A stretch of 64,000 nucleotides of DNA from Amycolatopsis sp. NBC_01480 (GTDB lineage: Bacteria; Actinomycetota; Actinomycetes; Mycobacteriales; Pseudonocardiaceae). The translations under genes were made by a program, and so were the position numbers. Below, one piece after another: positions 33,767-41,953 of the stretch; positions within the stretch are counted from its first letter, which is position 1; the number at the start of each line of letters is the position of its first letter. Under the pieces are notes generated by a model. The model had not been told where the DNA came from. It saw nothing but the letters and a program-made list of their open reading frames with translations, and did not search any database. The stretch covers positions 9,610,001 to 9,674,000 of the forward strand of contig NZ_CP109442.1 of the NCBI RefSeq assembly GCF_036227205.1. Reading direction: 5' to 3'.

Positions 33767-33814
33767 CACAAGAACCGGCCCGGACGGGGTTTCCCATCCG
33801 GGCCGGTTCTTGTG
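33767..33814. terminator. Strong bidirectional hairpin terminator
   Basis: Perfect 18-bp arms, CACAAGAACCGGCCCGGA at 33767-33784 and its complement at 33797-33814, with a 12-nt loop. It lies between the convergent PstS-like (ends 33754) and sortase-like (ends 33829) genes. Confidence 0.85.
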
Positions 33815-33828
33815 TGGCTCAATGGCTT

Positions 33829-34731
33829 TCAGGCCCAAGCGGGCAACAACCGCCACACCGCCGTCGCCGCCAGCACGGCCAGCGCCAGCAACGCCGGAGC
33901 GGTGATGACGTACGTCGAAACCGGGCGCCAGCGGCGATACAGCACGGTCGCGCCCGCGGCCGCGGCGGCGAACCCGCCGAAGGCCAGGATCAGCTGGGCC
34001 CAGGCACCGCTGTCGCCGGTCCGGCCGTCCTGCGCGTCCGCCCGGCCGTTCTGCGGCGTGGGCCGGAACGGCTTGCCCTCCAGCACGGCGGTGACCACCG
34101 TGGCCGACGAGGCCGAGCCCGGCCACCAGCTCGCCGAGGTGACCAGGGTGAGCCGGTCGTTTTCGGTGCGGCCGTAGTCGCGGTCCTCGTTCAGGTCGCG
34201 GGTCGCGGTCTCGGTGACGGTGTAGACGGAGCGGCCCTGCGTCGTCGCCACCACGATCTGGTCGCCCTTGGCCAGTTCGCCCAGCTGCGCGAACGGGGCC
34301 CCGTAACCGGAATAACGGCCGACCACGGCGGAGTTCCCGGGCTGGCCGAGGCCCGAGGTCCCCGGGATGTGCCCGGGACCGGACGAAGTCTGGCCGGGCT
34401 CGGCGCCTTCGAGCACGACCTGCTGGGCCCGCAGCTTCGGGATCTCCAGCACGGCCACCGGCGAACCGAACTCCGGCGGCTTGGTCACCGGCGCGGCGCC
34501 GAGCAGGGTCCGGGTCGCGCCCTGCGCCTCCGCCATCCCGGCGCGGATGGTGGACAACGCGGCCCGCTGGTCGTTGTTCGCCAGCATCGGGCCGAGCGCG
34601 TACGCGACCAGCCCGAAGCAGAGCGCCGTGGTGACCAGCCAGCCGGCCACGGTCACCACTGTCCACTTGGGACTGAACTGCACCGGCGGGCGCGGGGCCG
34701 TCTCAGCAGGGGTTGCCGCCGGTGCGCTCAT
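33829..34731 (-). CDS. Sortase-fold membrane protein lacking catalytic residues
   Basis: 300 residues: an N-terminal membrane helix (about 22-47), a sortase E-like beta barrel (about 90-220) and two further helices at the C terminus (about 233-300). The barrel aligns well with class E sortases (VLEIPKL, SGPGHIPGT, GQPGN, GAPFAQL, GDQIVV). However, the catalytic His position is R139 (VVGRYSGYG), the TLxTC Cys is S199 (LTLVTSA), and the late Arg is not evident. It is therefore probably a non-enzymatic sortase relative. The ATG overlaps the stop of the 760-residue PstS-like gene (ATGA), so the two are coupled. Confidence 0.8.
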   Translation of the reverse strand: MSAPAATPAETAPRPPVQFSPKWTVVTVAGWLVTTALCFGLVAYALGPMLANNDQRAALSTIRAGMAEAQGATRTLLGAAPVTKPPEFGSPVAVLEIPKLRAQQVVLEGAEPGQTSSGPGHIPGTSGLGQPGNSAVVGRYSGYGAPFAQLGELAKGDQIVVATTQGRSVYTVTETATRDLNEDRDYGRTENDRLTLVTSASWWPGSASSATVVTAVLEGKPFRPTPQNGRADAQDGRTGDSGAWAQLILAFGGFAAAAAGATVLYRRWRPVSTYVITAPALLALAVLAATAVWRLLPAWA

Positions 34732-37010
34732 GCCCGGCCTCGCAGCGTGCGCAGCCGGCGGGCGAACCGGTTCACCCAGGGTGGCAAGGGTTTCCCCGCG
34801 GTCAGGTAGCCGGTCGAGGACGGCAGCAGCACCAGCGCCACGAGCGCCAGCAGCGGGATCAGCGCCGCCAGCGCGCCCGCGCCCGGGAACAGCGGGATCC
34901 GGACCCCGTCGGCCAGGTTCCGCGCCGCCTGGACGCTGGCCGCGGTGGGCGCCTTCATCGTGAGCGCTGCGTCCTGCGCCGGGCCGGTGGCCGAAGCGCC
35001 CGAGCCCGGTCCGTTGCCACCGAGGTCCCCGCCGGCCGGGCCGCCGGAGGCAGCCGGTCCGGGCCCGCCGGCACTCGGGTTCTGCGCCGCCTGCTGCTCG
35101 TGGCAGGCCGACGCGGCGGTGCCCGTGCCCACCTTCGTCGCGGCGTCCTGCGCGGCGGAGAGGAGATCGGGGGTCAGCGCCACCATGCCCGGGCCCAAGC
35201 CGTTCTGGCCGCCGTTGGTGGCCGCCTTGAGGAAGGTCGCGAGCTGGTCCTGCTTCGCCTTCTCGGGCGCACACGACGCGTCGACGAGCGGGTTCACCGG
35301 CGCGGCCAGGGATTCCACGAAAGTGAGCGGGTACGCGTTCGGATCGTCGGCGGCCCCGGTGATCTCCAGTGAGCCGTCCTTGGCCGGCTTGGCGTGCGCG
35401 GCCGCGGCCTGCAGCGAGGCCGGGGTGGGCGCGACGTAGCCGCCCTTGCCGTTCGGCAGTGCGACCGGGGTCCAGCCGTACTCGGTCGCCGTGGCCAGGT
35501 CGGTGACCACCCAGTTCAGGCAGCCGTTGGTGCACTCGATCCCGGTGCCGAGGGTGGCGTTGCTGACCTGCTTGCGGACGTTGATCCGGCCGGTCTTGGC
35601 GTCGACGTTGTGCACGCCGTCGTCCCCGAGGTTGAGCGCGTTGAGGTCGCTCACCACCCCGACCGGCTTCCCGTTGCCGGGCAGCGGAACCCCTTGCGGG
35701 CTCCGGAAATTGCCGTACGTCCAAGCCGGCAGGCCGGCCAGCTTGCCGCTCAGCGCCAGCGGGACGGAGCCGGCGCCGGATTCACCGGTGACGCCGTAGA
35801 ACGTGCTGTCGGAGTGGCCGGCCCTGGCGTCGGGCGCCTGGACCGGGCTGGTCGGCCCGCTGATCGCGGCGAGCGCGGGGTTGCGGCCCACCAACGCGGA
35901 GCCGTTGGTGAAGATGCCGCCCCGGCCGGCGGCGTCGGGCAGCTCACCGCCCTTGCTCAGCATGTTCGCCACGTCGTCCCAGCTGAACTGCAGGTTCGAC
36001 GCCAGCCGGGCGACCAGCGCCGCGCCGCTGTCCGAGCGGTCGGTCGGGGTCCAGCCGACGGCGGCGAGCACGGTCGCGTTGAGCGCCACCGGGACGTAGC
36101 TGCGGGTCCGGACGTTTTGGGCCGCCAGTGCACTGCCGGAGCCGGTGAACACCACGTCGGAGTCGCCCTTGTCGAACGAAGTCAGCCCGGTGTCCTCGGT
36201 CTCGGCCAGGATGTTGGCCGGCTGCGCCGATTTCGTCGGCGCGCAGAGCAGCTGGTTCCAGGCCACGGCCGTCCGGCCGAACCGCTCCGGCATGCTCGCG
36301 GTGACCGTGCCGGCGCCGACCCCGCCGCAGCCCTGGATCTTCAGCCCCGGAGTGGTCGCGGTGAAGGTGATCGAGCTGTCGTAAACCGTCTGCGAGACGG
36401 TGGCACCGGCCGGCTTTCCCGTGAGCTTCAGCATCATCGTGCACGGGTGGGTCTCGTCGCAGGTGTAGGAGTACTGCTTCTTGCCCGGGTTCGCCGGCCA
36501 CGGGATCGTCGCGCTCGGGTTCAGCGTGGTGAACTCCGGGTCGAAGCTGACGTTCTTCGGCGCGGACGAGCCCCGCGGCACGTAGGTGTCGAACACGACC
36601 GACTGGGTCAGCGCGCTACGGCCCCGTTCCGATCGCGGTGTCTGGAACGGGGCGCCGGACAGCTCGTCGTTGAAGCTGCCGCAGTAGGCGTTGACCCGGT
36701 TGGAGAGCGAGGGGTCGGGCACCCAGACGAGCTTCTTCGTCACCGGGTCCAGCTGCGACTTCAGCAGCGAGTCGCGAAGCTGGGCCGGGCAGACGTAGAA
36801 GGTCGCGGTGGCGTCGGCGGGCAGGCCCGAGACCGTGATGTGCAGCGGGTCTCCGTCCTGCGCGTGCGCGAGGTCGGCGCCACTGGTCTGGACCGTGTAG
36901 GTCAGTGGTGGAGTGGTGGTCTGGGCGGACGCGGACGGCACCACCGCCAGGCCCAGCACGGCCAGCAGGCCACTGGCGAACACGAGCACTACCCGTCTCA
37001 AGCCGTTCAT
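34728..37010 (-). CDS. Large membrane-anchored PstS-like surface protein
   Basis: 760 residues. A signal peptide (MNGLRRVVLVFASGLLAVLG...SASA) leads into an N-terminal beta region (about 30-230) with several Cys. PstS-like segments follow (VAWNQLLC, DVVFTGSGSALAAQN, VPVALNATVLAAVGWTP), then a Gly/Pro/Ala-rich stalk and a final helix (PLFPGAGALAALIPLLALVALVLL) with a basic tail. It should sit on the outer face of the membrane. It is divergent from pstC and coupled to the sortase-like gene. The length is about twice that of usual PstS proteins. Confidence 0.75.
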   Translation of the reverse strand: MNGLRRVVLVFASGLLAVLGLAVVPSASAQTTTPPLTYTVQTSGADLAHAQDGDPLHITVSGLPADATATFYVCPAQLRDSLLKSQLDPVTKKLVWVPDPSLSNRVNAYCGSFNDELSGAPFQTPRSERGRSALTQSVVFDTYVPRGSSAPKNVSFDPEFTTLNPSATIPWPANPGKKQYSYTCDETHPCTMMLKLTGKPAGATVSQTVYDSSITFTATTPGLKIQGCGGVGAGTVTASMPERFGRTAVAWNQLLCAPTKSAQPANILAETEDTGLTSFDKGDSDVVFTGSGSALAAQNVRTRSYVPVALNATVLAAVGWTPTDRSDSGAALVARLASNLQFSWDDVANMLSKGGELPDAAGRGGIFTNGSALVGRNPALAAISGPTSPVQAPDARAGHSDSTFYGVTGESGAGSVPLALSGKLAGLPAWTYGNFRSPQGVPLPGNGKPVGVVSDLNALNLGDDGVHNVDAKTGRINVRKQVSNATLGTGIECTNGCLNWVVTDLATATEYGWTPVALPNGKGGYVAPTPASLQAAAAHAKPAKDGSLEITGAADDPNAYPLTFVESLAAPVNPLVDASCAPEKAKQDQLATFLKAATNGGQNGLGPGMVALTPDLLSAAQDAATKVGTGTAASACHEQQAAQNPSAGGPGPAASGGPAGGDLGGNGPGSGASATGPAQDAALTMKAPTAASVQAARNLADGVRIPLFPGAGALAALIPLLALVALVLLPSSTGYLTAGKPLPPWVNRFARRLRTLRGRA

Positions 37011-37143
37011 GGTGCCAACCTCCCCACCCCCGTGCGCCCCGTCAACAAAGCAGGGGGAAGGCCCGAAGCGGTTCACGAACGCGCCGTCGGGCCTTCGCTG
37101 CTCGTCCAACTTCGGCGTCCCGGCGGTCGGAATACTCGCTGCC

Positions 37144-38124
37144 GTGACTGTCACGACACCCGCTCCGGGCGCCCCGCCCCCGGAGCCACTGGCGATCGCC
37201 GACGTGCCGTCGCGAGCCGACCGCGCGTTCCGGCGCGTGACCACCGGCGCCGGCCTGTCGGTTCTCGGCCTCCTGGTCGTGATCGGCTTCTTCCTCGTCT
37301 ACCGCTCGGTGCCGGCCTTCCAGATCAGCGGCTTCGGGTTCTTCTCCACCATCCAGTTCGACGCGGCGTCCGGGCAGCTGGGCGTGCTCGGCCTGATCTA
37401 CGGCACGATCGTGGTGGCGCTGATCGCGGTGGCGTTCGCGGTGCCGTTGTCGATCCTCGCCGCGCTGTTCATCAGCGACTACGCGAGCGGGCGGATGCGG
37501 GGGTTCCTGACCGGGCTGGTGGACCTGCTCGCCGCGATCCCCAGCCTGCTCTACGGGTTGTGGGGCTTCAGCTTCCTGCGGCCGTACATCACGCCGCTCT
37601 CGGAGTGGATGACCTCGAACCTGGGCTGGTTCCCGCTGTTCTCGACCAAGCCGGGCGCGGTGCTGTTCAACTCCATGTTCGTGGCCGGGCTGGTCGTGTC
37701 GCTGATGGTCATCCCGATCACCACCTCGGTGATCCGCGAGGTGTTCACCCAGACCCCGGCCGGCGAGAAGGAAGCCGCGCTCGCGCTGGGGAGCACGCGC
37801 TGGGGCATGGTCCGCACGGTGGTGCTGCCGTTCGGCCGCGGCGGGATCGTCGGCGGCTCGATGCTCGGCCTGGGCCGCGCGCTCGGCGAGACGATCGCGG
37901 TTTCCCTGCTGCTGCCCCAGGTTCCGGTGGTGACGAGCCACCTGCTCGAATTCGGCGGCGCGACCATCTCCGGGTTCATCGCCAACAACGCGGGCATGTC
38001 CGGGATCGGCCTCAACGGGCTGATGGCGGCCGGGCTGGTGCTGTTCGTCTTCACCCTGGCGACCAACTTCACCGCCTCGGTCATCATCTCCCGCAGCCGC
38101 TCCGGAGTGGGAGTGGACGCCTGA
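37144..38124 (+). CDS. pstC: Phosphate ABC transporter permease PstC
   Basis: 326 residues from GTG 37144. It has six predicted membrane helices and the PstC/PstA EAA loop ALALGSTRWGMVRTVVLPFGRGGI, plus ALGETIAVSLLL. The family moves phosphate with PstA and PstB. The gene overlaps pstA by one base (TGATG). AATACT at 37131-37136 lies 7 nt before the start, so a leaderless transcript is possible. It is divergent from the large PstS-like gene. Confidence 0.88.
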   Translation: MTVTTPAPGAPPPEPLAIADVPSRADRAFRRVTTGAGLSVLGLLVVIGFFLVYRSVPAFQISGFGFFSTIQFDAASGQLGVLGLIYGTIVVALIAVAFAVPLSILAALFISDYASGRMRGFLTGLVDLLAAIPSLLYGLWGFSFLRPYITPLSEWMTSNLGWFPLFSTKPGAVLFNSMFVAGLVVSLMVIPITTSVIREVFTQTPAGEKEAALALGSTRWGMVRTVVLPFGRGGIVGGSMLGLGRALGETIAVSLLLPQVPVVTSHLLEFGGATISGFIANNAGMSGIGLNGLMAAGLVLFVFTLATNFTASVIISRSRSGVGVDA

Positions 38125-39287
38125 TGACCTCCGTCAAGGACGCACTCGACCCGGCTGAGGACACTGTGGACGATCTCACCGCAGTGGACACAGTGGACAC
38201 TCCCGGTCCGCCGGCCCCGCCCCCGGTCCGGCGCCGCACCTCGGCCACCACCTCGCAGGACCGCTGGGTCGCGCTGGGCTGCGCGGTCTCGGCCACCCTG
38301 CTGACCTGGTTCCTGATGCACGAGCTGCTCACTTCGCCGGGCTGGCTCGCCGACCTCGTCGTCGCCTACCTGCTGTACCTGGCGATGCTGTACTTGGTCA
38401 CCCGCGACCGGCTCGGGCGTCTGGCCGCGACGGACCGGCTGGTGTCGGCCGTGGTGGTCAGCGGCGCCGCCGGGCTACTGGTGCCGCTGCTGCTCCTGCT
38501 CGGCTACATCGTGACCAAGGGCCTGCCGAGCCTGCGCCTGGCGTTTTTCACCCACGACATGTCCTCGGTCGCGCCGACCGATCCCGCGACGGCGACCGGC
38601 GGCCTGCACGCGATCGTCGGCACCCTGGAGCAGACCGCGCTGGCGCTGGTGTTCGTGGTCCCGCTCGGGGTGCTCACCGCGGTGTTCCTCAACGAGACCC
38701 GCTCGCGGTTCCGCCGCCCGGTGCGGATCTTCGTGGACGCGATGAGCGGCCTGCCCTCGGTGGTGGCCGGCCTGTTCGTGTACGCGGCGCTGATCCTGCC
38801 GCCGGTGCAGTCCGGCTTTTCCGGCTTCATGGCGACGCTCGCGTTGACGATGATCATGCTGCCCACCGTCACCCGGACCGTCGACGTGGTGCTGCGGCTG
38901 GTTCCGGACGGCCTGCGCGAAGCCTCGCTGGCGCTGGGCGCGAGCCGCGCGCGCACGGTCTGGTCGGTGGTGCTGCCGACCGCCCGCACCGGCGTGAGCA
39001 CCGCCATCATCCTCGGCATCGCCCGCGTGGTCGGCGAAACCGCGCCGCTGCTGTTCACCTCGTTCGGCTCGCTTTCGATGAACTACAACCCGTTCAGCGA
39101 CCCGCAGGAGAGCCTGCCCCGCTTCGTCTACCGCTACATCAAGGAACCCCTCGCCTCGGCGCAGGAACGCGGGTACATCGGCGCTCTGGTGCTGATCCTG
39201 CTGATCTTCGCGCTGTTCGCGCTGACCCGGCTGATCGGCCGCAAACGCTGGTCCGGCCGTAGGACCAAACCCAGGAGTGCCCGGTGA
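38124..39287 (+). CDS. pstA: Phosphate ABC transporter permease PstA
   Basis: 387 residues, longer than usual because of a 55-residue acidic/Pro-rich cytosolic head and two extra helices before the core. The core permease has [24 protein letters not shown], the EAA loop [23 protein letters not shown] and [13 protein letters not shown], all typical of PstA. It overlaps pstB by GTGA. The head repeats AVDTVDT-like acidic stretches, which may be a regulatory tail. Confidence 0.88.
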   Translation: MTSVKDALDPAEDTVDDLTAVDTVDTPGPPAPPPVRRRTSATTSQDRWVALGCAVSATLLTWFLMHELLTSPGWLADLVVAYLLYLAMLYLVTRDRLGRLAATDRLVSAVVVSGAAGLLVPLLLLLGYIVTKGLPSLRLAFFTHDMSSVAPTDPATATGGLHAIVGTLEQTALALVFVVPLGVLTAVFLNETRSRFRRPVRIFVDAMSGLPSVVAGLFVYAALILPPVQSGFSGFMATLALTMIMLPTVTRTVDVVLRLVPDGLREASLALGASRARTVWSVVLPTARTGVSTAIILGIARVVGETAPLLFTSFGSLSMNYNPFSDPQESLPRFVYRYIKEPLASAQERGYIGALVLILLIFALFALTRLIGRKRWSGRRTKPRSAR

Positions 39288-40111
39288 CCGAAATCCTCGA
39301 CACGCCCCAGCCCGTGCGCGTGGTCGGCGGGCCGCCGCCCGGCGCCGCGGCCCTGGAGTCCCGCGGGGTGCACGCCTGGTTCGGCGACCGGCTGGTGCTG
39401 GAGGACGTTTCGCTGGCCATGCCCGCGCGCGAGGTGACCGCGTTGATCGGTCCGTCCGGCTGCGGCAAGTCGACCTTCCTGCGCATCCTCAACCGGATGC
39501 ACGAGCTGGTGCCCTCGGCCGGCCTGGCCGGCGAGGTGCTGCTGGACGGCGCCGACATCTACGCGGACGGAACCCGCGCCCAGCACGCCCGGCTGCGGAT
39601 CGGCATGGTCTTCCAGAAGCCCAACCCGTTCCCCGCGATGTCCATTCGCGACAACGTGCTCGCCGGGCTCAAGCTGGCCGGCGTCAAATGCGACGACAAG
39701 GACGGGCTGGTCGAGCAGAGCCTCGAGCGGGCCGGGCTGTGGCGCGAGGTGCGCGACCGCCTGCACTCCCCTGGCGGCGCGCTGTCCGGCGGCCAGCAGC
39801 AGCGGCTGTGCATCGCGCGTTCGCTCGCCGTGCAGCCGAACGTGCTGCTGATGGACGAGCCCTGCTCCGCGCTGGACCCGACCTCCACCCGGCGCATCGA
39901 GCAGACCATCGTGGAGATCTCCGACGAGGTCACCGTCGTGATCGTCACGCACAACATGCAGCAGGCCCAGCGGGTTTCGCACCACTGCGCGTTTTTCCTG
40001 GCCGGGGAGAACGAGCCGGGGCGCGTGGTCGAGCACGGGTCCACCGAGCAGATCTTCGGCGAGCCCGAGGACAGCCGCACCCACGACTACGTCAACGGCC
40101 GTTTCGGCTGA
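39284..40111 (+). CDS. pstB: Phosphate ABC transporter ATPase PstB
   Basis: 275 residues. Walker A is GPSGCGKST (56-64), the Q-loop [10 protein letters not shown] is specific to PstB, the signature is LSGGQQQR, Walker B is [12 protein letters not shown], and the switch His is in [11 protein letters not shown]. It energises the PstC-PstA channel at the inner membrane face. A GTGA overlap couples it to pstA. No phoU follows, unlike the standard pst operon. Confidence 0.93.
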   Translation: MTEILDTPQPVRVVGGPPPGAAALESRGVHAWFGDRLVLEDVSLAMPAREVTALIGPSGCGKSTFLRILNRMHELVPSAGLAGEVLLDGADIYADGTRAQHARLRIGMVFQKPNPFPAMSIRDNVLAGLKLAGVKCDDKDGLVEQSLERAGLWREVRDRLHSPGGALSGGQQQRLCIARSLAVQPNVLLMDEPCSALDPTSTRRIEQTIVEISDEVTVVIVTHNMQQAQRVSHHCAFFLAGENEPGRVVEHGSTEQIFGEPEDSRTHDYVNGRFG

Positions 40112-40126
40112 CCGGGAGCCTTTCTG

Positions 40127-41665
40127 ATGCACCGCAAGAGCTGGCCGGTACTCGGCTGCGCCGCCCTCGTGCTGGCGGCGCAGCTGCTGCTGGCCCCCGC
40201 CGCCGAGGCCTTCGTCCAGGTCAACGGGTCCGGGTCCACCTACGTCGGGCTCGCCATGAGCGACTGGCAGAACGGCGCCAATTCCCAGGGCATCCCGGTC
40301 AACTACAGCGCGCTGGGCTCACCCGCGGGTGTGAACCAGTACGGCGACCGCACCGTCGACTTCGCCGGCACTGAGGCCGAGGTCAGCTCGCTGCAGGCCG
40401 CGGGCGGCGGCGGGCTGAGCGCGAACCAGCGCGGGTACCAGTACGTGCCGGACGTCGCGGGCGCGGTCGCGGTGATGTACAACGTGACCGACGCGGCCGG
40501 GCGCCGCGTCGACTCGCTCCACCTGACGCGGGAGACCATCGCGCGGATCTTCTCCCGCGACATCACGCGCTGGAACGACCCGGCGATCACCACCACCAAC
40601 GGCGGCTTCGCGCTGCCGGACCAGCCGATCACGCTGATCGGGCGCAGCGGCCAATCCGGCACCACGGCGCTGTTCTACGACTTCGTGGCGCACGTCGCGG
40701 CCGGCGCGTACAACGCTTTTGTCAGCCGCAACGCCGACAAGGGCATCGGCCCGCTGCCGCCCGGCGTCCGCCCGATCCAGCTGCCCACCATGGGCCCGGA
40801 CGCTGACTTCTACCGGCTGTTCGCCGACTCCGACCAGATCGCGCAGACCGTGGCCAACGGCAGCGTCCCGTTTTCCATCGGCTACGACGAATTCGGCTAC
40901 GCCAAGAAGTACAACGCGCCCACCGCGTGGGTCGACAACCAGGCCGGGCAGTACACCCTGCCGTACGCGGCGAACATCGCGGCGGCGCTGTCGAAGGCGA
41001 ACCTGCGCCCGGACCTGAGCCAGGAACTGTCCGGGGTGTACACCAACCCGAACCCGCTGACGTACCCGATTTCGGCGTACTCCTACCTGATGACGCCGTG
41101 CGCGAGCGGCCGCGACACCTGCAAGGGCGGTTACACCGACACGTCCAAAACGGACACCATGGCCGCGTTCATCGAGCATGTCGCCTGCGACGGCCAGCTC
41201 AACATGGCCCGCATCGGGTATTCACCGCTGCCGCCGAACCTGTCGCAGGAGATGATGAACGCGAACGCCCGCCTCACCGGGCAGCCCGCCAAGCAGCTGA
41301 ACGCGGGCAACTGCGCCAATCCCACGTTCCACGGCAGCCTCGGCGCCGGGGCCACCGCGCCGCAGGACCCGTTCGCCGGCCTGGGCGGCGTCGACGCCCT
41401 CACCCACGGCGGCGCCGGCGGCGCCAAATCCAGCGCCAACGGGCCGGGCACCTCGACCGGCCCCCAGACGTCGGCGGGCCCCAGCTCCACGGCGCCCGAG
41501 GCCACCGACGCGAACGGCGGCTCGACCGACTGGCGCAACGCCGAGCCCGCGGCGTATCAGGGCAGCGGTTTCGGCGGCTTCGGCGCCTGGGCCGCCTTGG
41601 TGCTGTTCGCGGCGATCTGCACTCCGCTGCTCCTGCGCGGCATCCGCCGGATCAAGCGGCGCTGA
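40127..41665 (+). CDS. pstS: Membrane-anchored PstS phosphate-binding protein
   Basis: 512 residues. The signal peptide ends near AAEAF. The PstS fold follows: NGSGSTYVGLAM (ligand loop), VDFAGTEAEVSS, LTRETIARIFSRDITRWNDP, and GRSGQSGTTALFYDF. A Ser/Thr/Gly/Pro-rich stalk (about 415-470) leads to one C-terminal helix and the basic tail RGIRRIKRR. It is therefore anchored by its C terminus rather than as a lipoprotein. It is the last gene of pstC-pstA-pstB-pstS, 15 nt after pstB, and a large hairpin follows. Confidence 0.85.
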   Translation: MHRKSWPVLGCAALVLAAQLLLAPAAEAFVQVNGSGSTYVGLAMSDWQNGANSQGIPVNYSALGSPAGVNQYGDRTVDFAGTEAEVSSLQAAGGGGLSANQRGYQYVPDVAGAVAVMYNVTDAAGRRVDSLHLTRETIARIFSRDITRWNDPAITTTNGGFALPDQPITLIGRSGQSGTTALFYDFVAHVAAGAYNAFVSRNADKGIGPLPPGVRPIQLPTMGPDADFYRLFADSDQIAQTVANGSVPFSIGYDEFGYAKKYNAPTAWVDNQAGQYTLPYAANIAAALSKANLRPDLSQELSGVYTNPNPLTYPISAYSYLMTPCASGRDTCKGGYTDTSKTDTMAAFIEHVACDGQLNMARIGYSPLPPNLSQEMMNANARLTGQPAKQLNAGNCANPTFHGSLGAGATAPQDPFAGLGGVDALTHGGAGGAKSSANGPGTSTGPQTSAGPSSTAPEATDANGGSTDWRNAEPAAYQGSGFGGFGAWAALVLFAAICTPLLLRGIRRIKRR

Positions 41666-41674
41666 GTTGTTCCG

Positions 41675-41752
41675 CCCCAATGTGGCGTTGGTTGCGCTCA
41701 ACGCACCCGATGTGGCGTTCGGTGCGTCCAACGCACCGAACGCCACGTTGGG
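41675..41752. repeat. Long hairpin downstream of pstS
   Basis: Perfect 16-bp arms GTGGCGTTCGGTGCGT (41712-41727) and its complement (41731-41746) around CCA. A degenerate extra copy of the left arm at 41681-41708 could pair alternatively, and CCCCAA at 41675 faces TTGGGG at 41748. It can serve as the pst operon terminator, or it may be a dispersed palindrome. The rest of the 288-nt gap shows nothing recognisable. Confidence 0.8.
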
Positions 41753-41953
41753 GTGCATTCCCCGCCCTAGCCGGTGAGGTCCGATGTATCACGCACGGTG
41801 CGCGTTCCCCTCCCGGCCGCGATAGTCGCGCTCTGGCAAGAGAAGAACGGACAGAGTTCAGCTGCCGGACGGCCCCGGCGTCACCCCGATTTGCCGGGAA
41901 GATCGGACGAATGCCGCTATACGGCGTCCCCTGGCCGGGCCAAGATCACCGGC

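Noticed and set aside
35394..39287. A very long plus-strand open frame of 1297 codons over the 760-residue PstS-like gene and pstC-pstA
   Set aside because: Only its last 388 codons (pstA from 38124) are protein-like; the rest is antisense or out of frame to real genes and reflects high GC.
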